Origin: Daphnia carinata
Lineage: Eukaryota > Arthropoda > Branchiopoda > Diplostraca > Daphniidae
DNA: 64,000 nt
Reading direction: 5' to 3'
Assembly: GCF_022539665.2 (NCBI RefSeq)
Contig: NC_081340.1
Coordinates: 3,410,001-3,474,000, forward strand
Every line of letters starts with the position of its first letter. Position 1 is the stretch's first letter. The position numbers were made by a program, and so were the translations under genes. Below the pieces are notes generated by a model, which saw nothing but the letters and a program-made list of their open reading frames with translations, had not been told where the DNA came from and made no database searches. Positions 61,396-64,000 of the stretch are shown piece by piece.

Positions 61396-62744
61396 TTTTT
61401 TTGGGGGGGGGGGGGGTAGGGTGTAAAACAAATCACATTTAGTTTGAATAGTTCATAAAATATAAATCATAAGTCAAAACAAACTAATTTCTCTACATCT
61501 TTTTAAATTTCAAATCTAAGTCGTGTATTTTAATAGCAATATCAGGTTTTTTAAAAATTAATAAAAAACAGAAAAAGTCGGGCTTGTTTTGTCTTGCTTA
61601 TTTTTAAGCCTGAATGGACTAAATTCTCGTTAGGAATGGCCAAGCTATGGCCATGCTAGCTTTTGGCTAAAAATAATTCGTTCAAGCATCCTACAAGAAT
61701 TACGAAATGTTAATCAAAATTTAATAATTAAATTCGTTATTTCAGCCAATACCGTGCCTATACGAGTGAATGCTACCGTCGTCTGTCACGTCTGCCATAA
61801 GATGCGTAAAAATGAAAGCATATTTGCTCTATTGTTTTTGAAAGTTTTCACATTGTTTTTGTGCATCTACATCAACAAATAGGTAATGTATGAGCATTAT
61901 TCTTACCCAAGCATTGTTTTTTTTACCTTATTGCTAGAATTGAGAAAGTGGAAGCAGGTTGTGTTAGCAAGCAGTGATAAGTTGAACTTCGACTAGCTTG
62001 CAAATCAAGGCTTAGACTTTGCTTTGGAAAATGCAATCATCTGACTTTTTGAGATTAACTGTCTCTAAGTTTTTCTTGCATTACAGAGCATTATTGGTAA
62101 ATTCAATACTCGACTATTACATTTCAAGGAGTCTCACATAGAAAATGTAAGAGACTCCTTGAACATAAGTTGATTCAGAAAGATTGGCTGGACTGTTTTA
62201 AGCTCGAACCTACTATTGAAGCAATTACAATTTAGGGCATCTGTTTTAGTTCATTTATATCTAGCAGATTAAATGATTTATTTGTCTTTTTCACCTTTGT
62301 ATTCCCACATTGTGATATTTACGTTACTAGATTTGAATTCTTTACATCTTCATTCAACCAGCAAAGCTGTATGACACAATTATTTGTGATAAGTTCTTGT
62401 TGAAAGGAGATAGAAGATAATAAAAATTGTATTGAATTTAAGCATAATTTTCTTTAAAATGAAAGCCTATTTTACAGAACCTCTCGTCTTCAGTCAGTTT
62501 AATCATTGTAGCCCCAGTAATTCCAGGAAATCATCCGAGCTAGCTTTCGAACTTGTGTCATTAAAAAAATCCTGTCGAATCATAATCGTACATTGATCTT
62601 TTTTCTATCAAACGTTATGTTGTTCATCCAGTCCTTCTTTATATCTGTTACGCAGGGCCAATAAGAAAGAAAGTTTTGATTTTCGCCCCACCGTGTCTGT
62701 CTCATCGCTGTCTTTGGCTTTGCCACCGGCACATCACTGTCCTC
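61396..62744. other. Non-coding stretch with hairpin and G-run
   Basis: This holds a G14 run (61,403-61,416) after a T run, a further satellite-motif remnant near 61,575-61,612 (GTCGGGCTTG and TTTTTAAGCCTG) and a perfect 13-bp hairpin at 62,123-62,163. No reading frame resembles a known protein. Confidence 0.5.
62123..62163. other. Perfect 13-bp hairpin
   Basis: The arms TTCAAGGAGTCTC and GAGACTCCTTGAA enclose 15 bases that extend the stem with ACAT/ATGT after a 2-base bulge. The whole is 41 nt, shorter than a usual animal microRNA precursor. The function is unknown and the hairpin may be chance or a relic of a small inverted-repeat element. Confidence 0.6.
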
Positions 62745-63126
62745 GCCTTAGCCTTCGCTGTCTTCGCCGACGCTGTCTTCGCCTTCGCCGACGCTGTCTT
62801 CGCCTTCACCATCGCTGTCTTCGCCGTCGCTATCATCGCCTTCGCCATCGCCGTCTTCGCCGTCGCTGTCTTCGTCTTCGCCATCGCCGTCTTCGCCGTC
62901 GCTGTCTTCGTCTTCGCCATCGCTGTCGTCGCCTTCACTGTCTTCGCCGTCATTGCCTACGCCTGCGCTGTCTTCGCCGTCGTGGCCTTCGCCTTCGCCT
63001 TCGCCTTCGCCTTCGCTGTCGCTGTCGTCGCCTTCGCCGCCTTCGCTGTCGCTGTCGTCGCCTTCGCCTTCGCTGTCGCTGTCGTCGCCTTCGCCTTCGC
63101 TGTCGCTGTCGTCGCCTTCGCCTTCG

Positions 63127-63157
<31 letters not shown>

Positions 63158-63215
63158 GTCGCCGTCGCCGTCGCTGTCTTCGCCTTCACCGTCGCTGTCT
63201 TCGCCATCGTCTCAT
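62745..63215 (+). repeat. GC-rich compound microsatellite
   Basis: About 470 bp of nested 3-, 6- and 12-15-base repeats are made of TCGCCT, TCGCTG and GTCTTCGCC words. It keeps all plus frames and two minus frames open over long distances, giving Ala/Val/Phe, Arg/Leu or Ser/Pro strings. That is the property of a repeat without stop words and not evidence of a gene. Confidence 0.85.
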
Positions 63216-63288
63216 TGCCGTCTTCTCCTTCTCACCGAGGAACGTCGTGCTATGGTATTGTTATGTTTTGATGTATAGAATTAGTTAA

Positions 63289-63615
63289 CTCGTTGGCTGC
63301 CACCCCGTTTTGTCCCCTTTTTTTTGTTAGCTTGTAGGGACGGGCCGCGCTGCTCTGCCCCATGGTCTATCTGCCATGGGGTGGGACTGTCGCCACTGCC
63401 CAAGATTCGCCTTCGGGCGCTTAGGCAATGCACCGTAGGGACTTCCCTTTGTCGGTACGGTGGTAAATCCTGGGGTGTGCATTCCCGGAAAGGATTCTAT
63501 CACCGTATCAGCCCGGACTTGTCGTTTGACAAGTCCCTCTTTGTCGGCGATCCTTCAGACGCGATACGTAGATATTGTAGTTAAGCAACCTAAGTGTGGC
63601 GTGGCAGCCAACGAG
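63289..63615. mobile_element. TTAA-flanked MITE, 327 bp
   Basis: Terminal inverted repeats CTCGTTGGCTGCCAC (15 bp perfect, 18 with one mismatch) lie directly inside TTAA at 63,285-63,288 and 63,616-63,619. TTAA target duplication is the mark of piggyBac-type transposition, so this is most likely a non-autonomous piggyBac-like element; its termini do not begin with the CC(C/T) typical of the founding element. There is no transposase. The interior is GC-richer than its surroundings and full of hairpins: CCCCATGG/CCATGGGG, CACCGTA/TACGGTG and GGACTTGTC/GACAAGTCC. Confidence 0.75.
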
Positions 63616-63619
63616 TTAA

Positions 63620-64000
63620 CTAGTTAGTTGTATTTGTGTATGTATTTATGTGTGTATATATGTATGTATTGATGTATGCTGTATGTAAAATAGTGGCGGA
63701 ATTGTTGGGTGGAGGTGGGACAATAAAAATAATTCATCTTTTATTACTTTCTCCCTTGTATTTCATTTTACATTACTTGACTTATTTCAGTCATAAATAT
63801 CATGAACTCGGTTACTCGTTTAAACCGAACTGTTATATTTAAAATCCAGCTATCGCCGAAAATTTATTAAAACACATTTTCTTATTATAGGGCAAACATA
63901 CTTACTTTTTACTGATATGAACAAACAAAACCAAGACTTGAGATTGTTTCCTTTGGAAATTTCCATATAAATGTCAAACACAATTGTTTGGTAAAAAAGG
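63620..64000. other. Terminal AT-rich flank, no gene seen
   Basis: A (TGTA)-rich simple stretch (63,630-63,685) is followed by AT-rich DNA to the window end. Nothing further can be supported. Confidence 0.5.

Noticed and set aside
61403-61416. G14 run as a G-quadruplex or regulatory element
   Set aside because: It is a plain homopolymer following a T run, of the kind that arises by slippage, and no gene start is near on the relevant side.
62676-63278. Open frame of 200 codons with Ala/Val/Phe repeats and overlapping long frames on both strands
   Set aside because: The whole segment is a compound microsatellite made of words without stops; five frames are open together, which real coding sequence does not show.

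Overview
The window is eukaryotic nuclear DNA, most likely from a branchiopod crustacean of the Daphnia type. The evidence is AT-rich sequence, many GT-AG introns of about 60-80 bp, short intergenic gaps, animal-specific gene families (FANCM, USF, CIB, KLHDC3, VAT1-like) and a stress-protein cluster like that of animals with desiccation-tolerant stages. The organism call is an inference. All gene models were built by hand from splice sites, reading phase and family resemblance; none has transcript support.

Layout. Positions 1-16,221 hold no gene I can support. Positions 16,222-23,130 are a satellite with higher-order structure: 29 monomers of about 165 bp in arrays of 4, 12 and 13, separated by four copies of an unrelated module that carries a 14-bp VNTR. 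Pieces of that module recur at 4.5 kb and, as a foldback, at 61 kb. Positions 23,131-27,968 are again without a recognisable gene.

The gene-dense part runs from 28 to 61 kb. A complete FANCM orthologue (minus strand) stands head to head with a KLHDC3 orthologue (plus strand) across a 670-bp gap that should hold both promoters. KLHDC3 converges on a USF-type bHLH-zipper gene. Next come two tandem VAT1-like oxidoreductase genes with the same exon phases but different C-terminal tails. A cluster of LEA-like (late embryogenesis abundant, group 3-like) genes follows: two 2-exon genes of 96 and 98 residues, then a 28-exon gene for about 929 residues whose internal exons all begin and end in phase 1. 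Its repeat exons are 87 or 120 nt, so they differ by exactly one 33-nt, 11-residue motif, and its N terminus looks like a mitochondrial presequence. The 3' end of this gene lies in a 2.05-kb tandem duplication; the downstream copy is a pseudogene and the upstream copy also has a frame lesion. A CIB-family EF-hand gene and the gene for mitochondrial ribosomal protein L47 close the set, all on the minus strand.

The last 3 kb hold a satellite-derived foldback, a compact perfect hairpin, a GC-rich compound microsatellite and a 327-bp TTAA-flanked MITE with a strongly hairpinned interior.

The most interesting system is the LEA-like cluster. It appears to have grown by duplicating single, symmetric exons that each carry one helical module, and one product may act in mitochondria. 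The other genes are unrelated housekeeping or regulatory genes (fork repair, protein turnover, transcription, membrane trafficking or redox, calcium sensing, mitochondrial translation).
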